Source of the DNA: Roseateles terrae
GTDB taxonomy: Bacteria; Pseudomonadota; Gammaproteobacteria; Burkholderiales; Burkholderiaceae_C
NCBI RefSeq assembly: GCF_014192155.1
Contig: NZ_JACHXO010000006.1
Coordinates: 124,001 to 188,000 of the forward strand
Length of the DNA: 64,000 bases
Direction of reading: 5' to 3'
The position numbers and the translations under genes were made by a program. Shown one piece after another: positions 10,184 through 18,462 of this stretch. The notes beneath the pieces are model-generated. The model was not told the DNA's origin. It made no database searches and worked only from the letters and a program-made list of their open reading frames with translations. How positions within the stretch are numbered: position 1 is the first letter of the stretch; each line of letters opens with the position of its first letter.

Positions 10184-12019
10184 ATGAACACCCTGGGTGC
10201 CTGCCTCATCGGGCTGGCACTTGCAGGCCCCGCCCTTTCTGCGCCCGCTGCGCCTGCAGGCCCGGCCCCCGCGACCTCCGCAACGGCAGCGCGCCCCATC
10301 GACGCGAACGCGCGCCCGCTGGGCGTCCTGACCCCCGCCCGCCTACAGGCGGCCCCCGACCAACGCCGCGATTACGCCCGCGTCATCGTCCGCTTCCGGG
10401 CCGACGCCCCGACGCTGCGTGCGCATCCGCTGCGGCTCCAGTCCACCGTGGCCGAGGCGCGAGACGTCGCCCAGGTGCGTGCGACCACGCTGAGCCTGCG
10501 CCAGGGTCGCGTCTTGACGGCCAGGCGCAGCCTTGATGCCCGTACCCACGTCTTCACCGCGCCGGGCCTCAGTTCCGCCGCCCTGGCCCGCGCCCTGGCT
10601 ACCGACACCGAAGTGGAGGCAGTCGAGCCGGACCGCTGGTGGCGCCCCTACGCCGTCCCGAACGACCCGCTCTACGCCACCGCCGCCTCGGCGGGTGTCA
10701 CCGCGGGCCAGTGGTACCTCAAGGCGCCGGACAGCACGCTGATCTCCCCGATCAACGCACCGTCCGCCTGGGACGTGAGCACCGGCGCCGGCGTCGTGGT
10801 GGCGGTCATCGACACGGGGGTGCGCTACGACCATCCGGACCTCAGCGGCCAGTTGCTGGCGGGTTACGACATGATCGGCTATGCCAGCGCCGGCAGCACC
10901 GCCACCGCCACCGCCAATGACGGCGACGGCGCCGACAGCGATGCCAGCGACCCCGGCGACTGGGTCGATCAATCCGACATCAACAGCGGCCGCCTGGGCA
11001 GCTCGTGCACCTCGGACGACATCGGCGCCAGCAGCTGGCATGGCACACGCGTCAGCGGACTGATCGCCGCGGCCACCAACAATGGCCTGGGCATGGCGGG
11101 GCTGGCTTACGGCGCCAAGGTGCTGCCCGTGCGGGCGTTGGGCAAATGTGGCGGCTGGCAGTCGGACATCGAGGCGGGGATGCGCTGGGCGGCTGGGCTG
11201 CAGGTGCCGGGTCTGCCGACCAATCCCAACCCGGCACGGATCATCAACCTGAGCCTGGGCAGCGATGGCAACTGCTCCTCCAGCTATCAGTCCGCCGTCA
11301 ATGCGGTGGTGTCAGCCGGCGTGCTGGTGGTCGCTGCGGCCGGCAATGGCAATGACGCCGGCGGCATTGCCGTCGGGGCGCCGGCGAACTGCCGCAATGT
11401 AGTGGCGGTGGCGGCGGTGCGCCATTCCGGCACCAAGGTGGGTTTCTCGAACCTCGGGCCGGAGGTGACGGTGAGCGCGCCGGGCGGCAACTGCGTCACC
11501 GACACGGGCTGCCTCTATCCCATCCTCTCCACCTCCAACAGTGGCACCACCACACCCAAGGCGGCGGACAACGCCTACAACTACGGCGGCACCGGCACCA
11601 GCTTCGCGACACCGCTGGTGAGCGCCACAGCGGCGCTGATGATGGCGACCGACAGCACGCTATCGCCCTCGCAGATCACCAGCCTGCTCACGAGCACCGC
11701 ACGCCCCTTCCCGACGACCGGGGCGCAGGCGGCCAGTGCGCCGGTGTGCCAGGATCCCGCCTCGCTGGGCACGAGTTCGCAGCTGGAGTGTTATTGCACC
11801 ACCAGCACCTGCGGCGCCGGCATGGTGGACGCCAATGCGGCCGTGCGGGCGACGTTGGCGCAGCGGTCGGGCAGCACGCCGGCGCCGGCGCCCAGTCCGC
11901 CGCCAACCACCGATTCAGGAGGCGGTGGTGGTGGAGGCGGCGCCATGACCGCGGGATGGCTGCTGGCGCTCCTGATGGCCTGCCGCCTGCTGGCGAAGCG
12001 CCGCACAGCGGTTGTGTGA
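10184..12019 (+). CDS. Secreted S8 (subtilisin-like) serine peptidase with Gly-rich sorting tail
   Basis: 611-residue exported protease. From the ATG at 10184 there is a hydrophobic signal (LGACLIGLALAGPALSAPA), a propeptide-like region, and the peptidase S8 domain with Asp210 (VIDTGVRYDHPD), His286 (SSWHGTRVSGLIAA) and Ser473 (GTGTSFATPLVSATAALM). AAAGNGNDAG supplies the oxyanion Asn. After residue 560 comes a Pro/Thr linker, eight consecutive glycines, a hydrophobic helix (TAGWLLALLMACRLLA) and KRR. That order matches the GlyGly-CTERM sorting signal cleaved by rhombosortase. The signal lacks a basic n-region. An ATG at 10061 with a better ribosome site is an alternative, but codon use there is atypical. 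It is not in an operon. Confidence 0.88.
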   Translation: MNTLGACLIGLALAGPALSAPAAPAGPAPATSATAARPIDANARPLGVLTPARLQAAPDQRRDYARVIVRFRADAPTLRAHPLRLQSTVAEARDVAQVRATTLSLRQGRVLTARRSLDARTHVFTAPGLSSAALARALATDTEVEAVEPDRWWRPYAVPNDPLYATAASAGVTAGQWYLKAPDSTLISPINAPSAWDVSTGAGVVVAVIDTGVRYDHPDLSGQLLAGYDMIGYASAGSTATATANDGDGADSDASDPGDWVDQSDINSGRLGSSCTSDDIGASSWHGTRVSGLIAAATNNGLGMAGLAYGAKVLPVRALGKCGGWQSDIEAGMRWAAGLQVPGLPTNPNPARIINLSLGSDGNCSSSYQSAVNAVVSAGVLVVAAAGNGNDAGGIAVGAPANCRNVVAVAAVRHSGTKVGFSNLGPEVTVSAPGGNCVTDTGCLYPILSTSNSGTTTPKAADNAYNYGGTGTSFATPLVSATAALMMATDSTLSPSQITSLLTSTARPFPTTGAQAASAPVCQDPASLGTSSQLECYCTTSTCGAGMVDANAAVRATLAQRSGSTPAPAPSPPPTTDSGGGGGGGGAMTAGWLLALLMACRLLAKRRTAVV

Positions 12020-12112
12020 GGGAGGTGACCTCTCCCGCATGCCCACCTGAACGGCAGGCGTCCCGCGCGACTGGCCGCGAGCGTCACCTTCGGCTTCGTC
12101 TGTCGCGACGGC

Positions 12113-12868
12113 TCAGCGGCTCGCGGCCCTCGCCGGACGGCTGGCCGCGGCAGCAGGGCTGGCCAGCCCAGCGCCGGCCCCAGCTGCCGAACTGGCCCCG
12201 GAAGCCGACAACGCTGCAGCGGCTGGCGTATCGGCAGGCGCCACGTCGCAGCTCTTGCGGTGGTCGCCCCACGGCGGATTCGCGACCGCATCCAAGCGCG
12301 ACAGTTGCAGCCCGTCCAGGCGCGGCACCCGCAGCGTGGTCTGCTGGCTGGGCGCCCGCAGGCGCAGGATCCGCAGGCCCTTGTAATTGCGCTTGCTCAT
12401 CGCGTCCAGCGCTGCCTCGGCGGCTGCTTCGCTGTCGTGACGGCTCAGCACCAGCGTCGGCTGCTCGTCCGGGAAGCCCTGCAGCGGCTCGAAGGCGATC
12501 TTCGCATTGCGATAGGTCTCTTCCTTGCGCGCCTGGAATTCCTTGCTCGGCATCTTGATGGTGGCCAGCGCCCAGGTGCCCCCCGTGGCGGTGGACTGCG
12601 CCTGCCAGGACGCGGCCGTCAGGCCGACGCGATTGAGGACCGCCGTGGTTTGACGCAGCGCTTCATCCGTCTCCAGCGGCCCCAGTTCCACGCAGGCCAG
12701 CTTGTTGAGCTGGCTGGCCGCCTGTTGCCCCAGCAGCTTGAGTTGTTCGGGCCGGACCTGCTGCTCCAGCCGGGAGGGTGCGGACGCACCACTGTTGATC
12801 CACCCGCCGCGCCACGCCAGCAGCAGCAGGTTCACGAGCAGGAGCAGGACAACCAGGGCACGCAGCAT
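12113..12868 (-). CDS. SPOR-domain-like membrane-anchored protein
   Basis: 251-residue protein with one N-terminal transmembrane helix (residues 3-19, LVVLLLLVNLLLLAWRG) and a periplasmic remainder. The segment around residues 58-165 contains CVELGPLETDEALRQTTAVL and a second half ending SEAAAEAALDAMSKRNYKG, resembling two half-repeats of a SPOR-type septal peptidoglycan-binding fold. The last 40 residues are Ala/Ser/Pro-rich and probably disordered. It starts seven bases after birA and must be co-transcribed with it; coaX, which often lies between them in related genomes, is absent. The SPOR assignment is by pattern and position and is moderate. Confidence 0.65.
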   Translation of the reverse strand: MLRALVVLLLLVNLLLLAWRGGWINSGASAPSRLEQQVRPEQLKLLGQQAASQLNKLACVELGPLETDEALRQTTAVLNRVGLTAASWQAQSTATGGTWALATIKMPSKEFQARKEETYRNAKIAFEPLQGFPDEQPTLVLSRHDSEAAAEAALDAMSKRNYKGLRILRLRAPSQQTTLRVPRLDGLQLSRLDAVANPPWGDHRKSCDVAPADTPAAAALSASGASSAAGAGAGLASPAAAASRPARAASR

Positions 12869-12875
12869 CGGCGGT

Positions 12876-13823
12876 TTATCCCTTCAAGGCCGGTGCGGCA
12901 CCGCCGCCCAACCGTACGCTGACCTCACCGCCGGTCACCGGCTGCATCCCGGCCGGTGTCTGCACCAGCAGTTCGCCCCGCTCGCTCACACCCATTGCGG
13001 TGCCTTCCAGCACTCCGGCCGTCACCGACTGGCCCAGCAGCAGGTCCCGGCGGGCGAAGCGCTCGCGCCAGGCACCAAAGCCGTCCACCGGGAAGCCGGC
13101 CAGAGCCTTGAGCAGCGCCGGCGCCAGACGTGCCAGTGCCTGCGGCGGCGTGACCTCGGGCAACAGTTCCTGCAGGCAGGCAAAGCCGGTGCTGAGTTGC
13201 GAGTCGGCCACGCGGGCGCGGTCGGACACGTTCAGGCCCACGCCGATCACCGCCATGCGCGAGCTGCCGGCCGGCACCGTTTCAATGAGGATGCCGCCCA
13301 GCTTGCGCTGGTCCAGCCACAGGTCGTTGGGCCACTTCAGCTGCAGGCGCTGTCCGTCCGGATCCAGGGCTTCGGCAATGGCCGTCCCCACCACCAGCGA
13401 CAGGCCGGACCAGTCCGACACCTCCAGCGGCAGCAAGATGGAAAACGTCAGCGAGGCGCCCGCGGTGCTGTGCCAGGCGCGGCCCTGGCGGCCTCGGCCA
13501 TGGGTCTGATGCTCGGCCACCAGCAGGCAGGGATGCAGATCGTGCTGGCGGCGGCCGTATGGACGGCTGTCTCCGGGGCGGCTGAAGGCGCGGGTCTCGG
13601 ATCCGGCCACCGCCCGACCCTCCTGCCGCCCGTCTCCCCGTGCATCAGCCGTGCGAGCATCGCCCGGCTGTGAAGCGGGTGCGGCATTCTCGCGTCGCAC
13701 CCGGTCCACCAGCATGGCGTTGGTCGATTCCACCCGGGCCAGCACCTCGATGCTCAGGCCGGGCAGCAGCGGCTCCAGGTCTTGCCACAGGGCTTCAACG
13801 CCCCACTGTTGATGTTCTTGCAT
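12876..13823 (-). CDS. birA: Biotin--[acetyl-CoA-carboxylase] ligase
   Basis: 315-residue enzyme that activates biotin with ATP and attaches it to the biotin carboxyl carrier protein. ESTNAMLVD (32-40), LVAEHQTHGRGRQGRAW (101-117), KWPNDLW and KLGGILIE are the biotin- and ATP-binding motifs; the C-terminal SH3-like cap is present. There is no N-terminal helix-turn-helix, so it is a group I ligase and not a repressor. Odd feature: about 65 residues separate ESTN from the GRGRQG loop, where other BirA proteins have roughly 20; residues 43-98 are Arg/Gly/Asp-rich and look disordered. The SPOR-like gene follows after seven bases. Confidence 0.92.
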   Translation of the reverse strand: MQEHQQWGVEALWQDLEPLLPGLSIEVLARVESTNAMLVDRVRRENAAPASQPGDARTADARGDGRQEGRAVAGSETRAFSRPGDSRPYGRRQHDLHPCLLVAEHQTHGRGRQGRAWHSTAGASLTFSILLPLEVSDWSGLSLVVGTAIAEALDPDGQRLQLKWPNDLWLDQRKLGGILIETVPAGSSRMAVIGVGLNVSDRARVADSQLSTGFACLQELLPEVTPPQALARLAPALLKALAGFPVDGFGAWRERFARRDLLLGQSVTAGVLEGTAMGVSERGELLVQTPAGMQPVTGGEVSVRLGGGAAPALKG

Positions 13824-13966
13824 CGCCTCGAGAAAGAGTCTTGATCGTCCCGGTGCCAGGGCCGTTCACTGCCTGGGGCCGGCCTTGGAAGGCGGCGGTG
13901 GCAGGTCGGCCCGGTGCCGGTGGTGAAGGATGTCGATGGAAGGTGTCGATGGATCTGCGCAGCGCC

Positions 13967-14509
13967 TCAGCGCTTGGGCGCGAGCATCGTGCCACGACAG
14001 CTCGGGCTGCCGCAACGACACTCGAACCGCTTTTTCACTTTGGCGGTGTAGCGCTCGTCAATGATCAGACCATAGTCGTAAAACAGCTCTTCGCCGGGGG
14101 AAATATCCGTCAGGGCATGGATGAAAACCCGCCCCTCTTCTTCCCGCGCTTCGCAATTGGGCGAACAGGCATGATTGATCCAGCGGGCATGGTTGCCATC
14201 CACCGCCGCATCGATGACGCCGCCCTCCTCCAGGTGGAAGAAGAAGGTGTGGTCTGGCTGGGCCGGATCGTGCGGATGACGGCGCAGGGCCTCGTCCCAG
14301 TCGATCCGCTCGCCTTTGTATTCGATGATGCGCTCACCGGCCCGGATGTCGGTCAGGGCATACACGCCGCGGCCATGCACACCGGAGGCCCGCACCTGAA
14401 TTCGGGACCGGCCGGACGACGAGCCCGGGGCGCGGTTACCCTTGCGGGGGGCTTCACCCGCTTTGAGGGTGGAGCGGGGCGGACGCGTGTCGGGGCTTTG
14501 TTGCGGCAT
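13967..14509 (-). CDS. SET-domain protein lysine methyltransferase
   Basis: 180-residue protein. After a basic, Pro/Ser-rich N-terminus (1-36) comes a compact SET domain: SGVHGRGVYALTDIRAGE (S-adenosylmethionine-binding strand), WINHACSPNCEAREEE (the N-H-x-x-x-P-N-C pseudoknot motif) and GEELFYDYGL (catalytic Tyr). The post-SET cysteines ECRCGSPSCRGTM would bind zinc. Substrate unknown; bacterial homologues are scattered and some are shared with eukaryotes. Single gene, divergent from topB with 118 bases between starts. The start is the ATG giving a complete domain. Confidence 0.88.
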   Translation of the reverse strand: MPQQSPDTRPPRSTLKAGEAPRKGNRAPGSSSGRSRIQVRASGVHGRGVYALTDIRAGERIIEYKGERIDWDEALRRHPHDPAQPDHTFFFHLEEGGVIDAAVDGNHARWINHACSPNCEAREEEGRVFIHALTDISPGEELFYDYGLIIDERYTAKVKKRFECRCGSPSCRGTMLAPKR

Positions 14510-14627
14510 GGAGCGAGTCCGTTACATTGAAATCATGGGTGCGCGCGCGTGTACGCGCGAGGCCGGATTGTAGGCAGGCGTTTCGACCGTTCGGACGCCG
14601 CCTTCGACAGGAAAGAAGCAAAAGCAC

Positions 14628-17381
14628 ATGAGCAAGGCATTGGTGATCGCGGAGAAGCCCTCGGTGGCGCAGGACATCGTCCGTGCCCTGACCCCGCAAT
14701 CGGGCAAATTCGAGAAGCACGACGAGTACTTCGAAAACGACCAGTACATCGTCAGCTCCGCCGTGGGCCACCTGGTGGAGATCAAGGCGCCGGAGGAATT
14801 CGACGTCAAGCGCGGCAAATGGAGCTTTGCCCATCTGCCGGTCATTCCGCCGCATTTCGATCTGAATCCGATCGACAAGAGCAAAGGCCGGCTCAACGCG
14901 CTGGTCAAGCTGATCAAGCGCAAGGACGTCACCTCGCTCATCAATGCCTGTGACGCGGGCCGCGAAGGGGAGCTGATCTTCCGCCTGATCGTGCAATACG
15001 CCGGTTCGGCCAAGGCACCGATCCAGAAACCGGTGTCGCGCCTCTGGCTGCAGTCGATGACGCCGCAAGCCATTCGCGATGGCTTTGACGCGCTGCGCAG
15101 CGACCAGCAGATGCTGCCGCTGGCCGACGCCGCCCGCTGCCGCTCCGAAGCCGACTGGCTGGTGGGCATCAACGGCACCCGCGCCATGACCGCGTTCAAT
15201 TCGCGCGACGGCGGCTTCTTCCTGACCACGGTCGGCCGGGTGCAGACGCCCACGCTGTCCATCATGGTGGAGCGGGAAGAGAAGATCCGCAAGCACGTCT
15301 ATCGCGACTACTGGGAAATCCGCGGCACCTTTGATGCCGTGGCGGGCCAGTACGAAGGCAAGTGGTTCGACCCCGCCTGGAAGAAGAACGAGCAGGACCC
15401 CGAGCAGCGCGCCGACCGCGTCTGGACCCAGCAGGAAGCCGAGGCGATTGCGGCTGCGGTGCGCGGTCAGCCTGCGTCGGTGACGGAAGAGTCCAAGCCC
15501 AGCACCCAGGCCAGCCCTGGCCTGTATGACCTGACCACGTTGCAGCGCGAAGCCAACTCCCGTTTCGGCTTCTCGGCCAAGACGACGCTGTCGCTGGCGC
15601 AGGCACTGTACGAAAAACACAAGGTCCTGACCTACCCCCGGACCGACTCGCGATACCTGCCGGAAGACTATCTGAACGTCGCCAGGCAGACCGCGGAGAT
15701 GATTGCCGACGCGGACCTGCCCGGCCCGCTGCGCGCCCTGGCTCCGCATGCACGGACGGCGCTGAACAACGGCTACATCAAGCCCACCAAAAAGGTGTTC
15801 GACAACAGCAAGGTGTCGGACCACTTTGCCATCATCCCGACCCTGCAGACGCCCTCCAGCCTGACCGAGGCGGAAGCCAAGCTCTACGACATGGTCGTCA
15901 AGCGCTTCCTGGCGGTGTTCTTCCCGCCGGCGGAGTTCCAGATCACCACCCGCATCTCGACGGTGAAGGCTGCCGGCAAGTCCTTCAGCTTCCAGACCAA
16001 CGGCAAGGTGCTGGTCAAGCCGGGCTGGCAGGCGGTATATGGCAAGGAAGCCACCGACGAAAACGCCGAGCCGGGCACCAGCGGCGCGATGCTCGTGCCG
16101 GTGGCCGCCGGCGAAATGGTGCGCACCGAAAGCGCGGACGTGAAGGCCCTGCAGACCAAGCCGCCGGCCCGCTACACGGAAGCGACGCTGCTGTCCGCCA
16201 TGGAAGGCGCCGGCAAGCTGGTGGACGACGACGAACTGCGCGAAGCCATGGCCGAGAAGGGCCTGGGCACGCCAGCCACCCGCGCGGCCATCATCGAAGG
16301 CCTGCTGGCCGAGAAGTACATGCTGCGCGAAGGGCGTGAGCTGATTCCGACCGCCAAGGCCTTCCAGCTGATGACGCTGCTGCGCGGCCTGGGCGTGGAG
16401 GAACTGACCAAGCCCGAGCTGACCGGCAACTGGGAATTCCAGCTCTCCGAAATGGAGAAGGGCCGACTCAAGCGCGAAGCCTTCATGGCCGAGATCGCCG
16501 CCATGACGCAGCGCGTGGTGCAAAAGGCCAAGGAATACGACCGCGACACCATCCCCGGTGACTACGCCACCCTGAAAACACCCTGCCCCAAGTGCGGCGG
16601 CGTGGTGAAGGAGAACTACCGCCGCTTCACCTGCGTCGGCAAGACCGGTCACGGCGACGAGTGCGGCTTCTCCATCCCGAAGATTCCGGGCGGTCGCAGC
16701 TTCGAGCTGCCGGAAGTCGAGACCTTTCTGCGCGAGAAGAAGGTCGGTCCGCTGGAAGGCTTCCGCTCCAAGGCCGGCTGGCCCTTCACCGCCGAGCTGG
16801 CACTGGTGTTCGACAGCGAGATCGACAACTGGAAGCTGGAATTCGACTTCGGCGAGGACGCGCGCAAGGCCGAAGAATCCGGCGAGCCGGTGGACTTCAG
16901 CGGCCAGACGCCGCTGGGTCACTGCCCGAAGTGCAATGGCCGGGTGTTCGACCACGGCTCCAATTACGTCTGCGAGCATGCAGTGGGCAGCCACATCGCC
17001 TGCGACTTCAAGAGCGGCAAGATCATTCTGCAGCAGCCGATTGAGGCAGCTCAGATGGGCAAGCTGCTGGAGCACGGCAAGACCGATCTGCTGGAGAACT
17101 TCGTCTCCAACAAGACCCGCCGCAAGTTCAAGGCCTACCTGACTTACGACCGCAAGGAAGGCAAGGTGGTGTTCGAGTTTGAACCACGGGCCGGGAAGGG
17201 GGCTCCGCCGGCCCGCAAGTCGGCGGCGGCACGGGCCGGGGGCGGTGACGAGGGGGCGGAGGCTGCGGCAGCCAAGCCCGCATCCAAGGCTGCCACCAAG
17301 ACCGCTGCAGCCAAGAAGGCACCCGCGAAGAAGACGGTGGTCCGCAAGGCCGCTGCCAAGAAGACGACGGCCGACTCCTGA
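14628..17381 (+). CDS. topB: DNA topoisomerase III with zinc fingers and a basic tail
   Basis: 917-residue type IA topoisomerase that relaxes negatively supercoiled DNA and decatenates replication intermediates. The TOPRIM domain (KALVIAEKPSVAQ, then INACDAGREGELIFRL near residue 110) binds Mg. The strand-cleaving Tyr336 is in LTYPRTDSRYLPEDY. Two C-terminal zinc-finger-like repeats begin near residues 651 (CPKCGG) and 765 (CPKCNG). The last 50 residues are an Ala/Lys/Pro-rich tail (KKAPAKKTVVRKAAAKK) like histone H1 tails. Longer than E. coli TopB (about 650 residues) because of the fingers and tail, which is usual in Burkholderiales. The ATG follows GAAAGAAG. Confidence 0.96.
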   Translation: MSKALVIAEKPSVAQDIVRALTPQSGKFEKHDEYFENDQYIVSSAVGHLVEIKAPEEFDVKRGKWSFAHLPVIPPHFDLNPIDKSKGRLNALVKLIKRKDVTSLINACDAGREGELIFRLIVQYAGSAKAPIQKPVSRLWLQSMTPQAIRDGFDALRSDQQMLPLADAARCRSEADWLVGINGTRAMTAFNSRDGGFFLTTVGRVQTPTLSIMVEREEKIRKHVYRDYWEIRGTFDAVAGQYEGKWFDPAWKKNEQDPEQRADRVWTQQEAEAIAAAVRGQPASVTEESKPSTQASPGLYDLTTLQREANSRFGFSAKTTLSLAQALYEKHKVLTYPRTDSRYLPEDYLNVARQTAEMIADADLPGPLRALAPHARTALNNGYIKPTKKVFDNSKVSDHFAIIPTLQTPSSLTEAEAKLYDMVVKRFLAVFFPPAEFQITTRISTVKAAGKSFSFQTNGKVLVKPGWQAVYGKEATDENAEPGTSGAMLVPVAAGEMVRTESADVKALQTKPPARYTEATLLSAMEGAGKLVDDDELREAMAEKGLGTPATRAAIIEGLLAEKYMLREGRELIPTAKAFQLMTLLRGLGVEELTKPELTGNWEFQLSEMEKGRLKREAFMAEIAAMTQRVVQKAKEYDRDTIPGDYATLKTPCPKCGGVVKENYRRFTCVGKTGHGDECGFSIPKIPGGRSFELPEVETFLREKKVGPLEGFRSKAGWPFTAELALVFDSEIDNWKLEFDFGEDARKAEESGEPVDFSGQTPLGHCPKCNGRVFDHGSNYVCEHAVGSHIACDFKSGKIILQQPIEAAQMGKLLEHGKTDLLENFVSNKTRRKFKAYLTYDRKEGKVVFEFEPRAGKGAPPARKSAAARAGGGDEGAEAAAAKPASKAATKTAAAKKAPAKKTVVRKAAAKKTTADS

Positions 17382-17408
17382 CCGCACGGATCCAGATCGC
17401 ACCCGCCG

Positions 17409-17438
17409 CTGACTGAGGGGACATCACCTCTCGGTCAG
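17409..17438 (+). promoter_or_regulatory. Hairpin just upstream of the following start codon
   Basis: CTGACTGAGGGG (17409-17420) and CCTCTCGGTCAG (17427-17438) can pair over 12 positions as RNA, including two G-U pairs, around the loop ACATCA. It ends five bases before the ATG at 17444. No T-run follows, so it is not a typical terminator. A second, overlapping inverted repeat GGGACATCA/TGATGTCCC brackets the start codon (17418-17426 and 17452-17460). Confidence 0.5.
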
Positions 17439-17443
17439 CCGCC

Positions 17444-18379
17444 ATGCGATTTGATGTCCCTTCCCCATCCCACGCCCAACTCGTGCACGCCACGCAGGTC
17501 CTGCAGGACCTGCTGCAGCCGGAAACGCTGTCGCCTGAGGCGCTCTCGCCTCACCCTGCGGCGTCCGCACAGGCCATGTCCGAGGCCATGCACCGATTGA
17601 CAGAGCCGCCCAGCCGTGAACTGGCCCGGAATCTGTTCCTACTGGCGCGGGACGAGCAGAAGCACCTCGCGCAGGCGACCGAACGGCTTGGCCCGGTCTT
17701 GCGAGACACCGTGGCCGAGCGACTGCGGATGCATGAACGATTGGAAGGCCGCATCGAGCGCTGGCTCCGCACCGAGGCCTTCCGGGGCGACGTCCCCCGT
17801 CTGATGCAGGGAGCGCTGATCCAGCATCTGCAGTCCACGCAGGCGATGGGACGTCTGCTGCAGGAGGTCGATCATTCCCGACTGGCTGGCGTCATGCTCC
17901 GTTGGCAGGTCACTCACAACGCCATCAAGCTCGCGCTCTGCAACGCACCTCCTGGAGACGAGACGCGGTATTACCACCAACGCCTGGCGACATTGCTGGG
18001 AGCGTTCAACCGTTGCGACAAGTTTGAGTCCTGCCAGGAGACACTGGACACCTTGTGGGCGTGTCTCTCCGCCTTTGAACGGCACAAGACCTCGCACCAA
18101 GCTGCAGCAATCCAGGGGCAGGCCCCTCGAAAAGCCGTGACCGGCCCATCCGCCCTTGCGCCCGCGGGTGAGCTCGACCTGGGACGCGATCTCGACCTGG
18201 CATCCATCTCCAAGGGCCACTCCCTGCCGACCGACGCTCGCCACCGGCGCCTGCCCGCGCTGCTGGAGAGGCCGCTCCACCGGTCCACCGCCGACTTGCT
18301 GCAGCCCCGGTCCGACCTGGAGCGCACCTGGCGCCAACTCGGGACCGACCGGGCCGCGCCTGACAGTACCGACCTCTGA
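17444..18379 (+). CDS. Unrecognised cytoplasmic protein, helix-rich
   Basis: 311-residue protein that I do not recognise. It has no signal peptide or membrane segment. Residues 30-215 are strongly alpha-helical and charged (for example LARDEQKHLAQATERL and RLRMHERLEGRIERWLR), with isolated cysteines at about 180, 214 and 231. The last 90 residues are Pro/Arg/Leu-rich and probably less ordered. The coding frame has normal GC-rich codon use, but no convincing ribosome site precedes the ATG, which sits immediately after a hairpin. It lies between topB and a sensor kinase on the same strand, with 62 and 83 base gaps. It may be lineage-specific; a role as kinase partner or secreted effector cannot be supported. 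Confidence 0.6.
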   Translation: MRFDVPSPSHAQLVHATQVLQDLLQPETLSPEALSPHPAASAQAMSEAMHRLTEPPSRELARNLFLLARDEQKHLAQATERLGPVLRDTVAERLRMHERLEGRIERWLRTEAFRGDVPRLMQGALIQHLQSTQAMGRLLQEVDHSRLAGVMLRWQVTHNAIKLALCNAPPGDETRYYHQRLATLLGAFNRCDKFESCQETLDTLWACLSAFERHKTSHQAAAIQGQAPRKAVTGPSALAPAGELDLGRDLDLASISKGHSLPTDARHRRLPALLERPLHRSTADLLQPRSDLERTWRQLGTDRAAPDSTDL

Positions 18380-18462
18380 CAGTCCATCGCCTGGGGGGCT
18401 TGAGAACGTCCGTCGACGCCCATTTTTTTGCGACACTGCGCGGTGAGGCATAGGGAGAGTGC

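Noticed and set aside
14454-17402. 982-codon minus-strand open frame opposite topB
   Set aside because: It is an antisense shadow of a GC-rich gene with low-complexity Gly/Leu/Arg/His translation and no motifs. The same applies to long frames opposite leuS, tkt, the GGDEF/EAL gene and ybdK-murU.
17444-18379. Type III effector or kinase partner role for the unknown protein
   Set aside because: No secretion signal, promoter box, or domain supports either.
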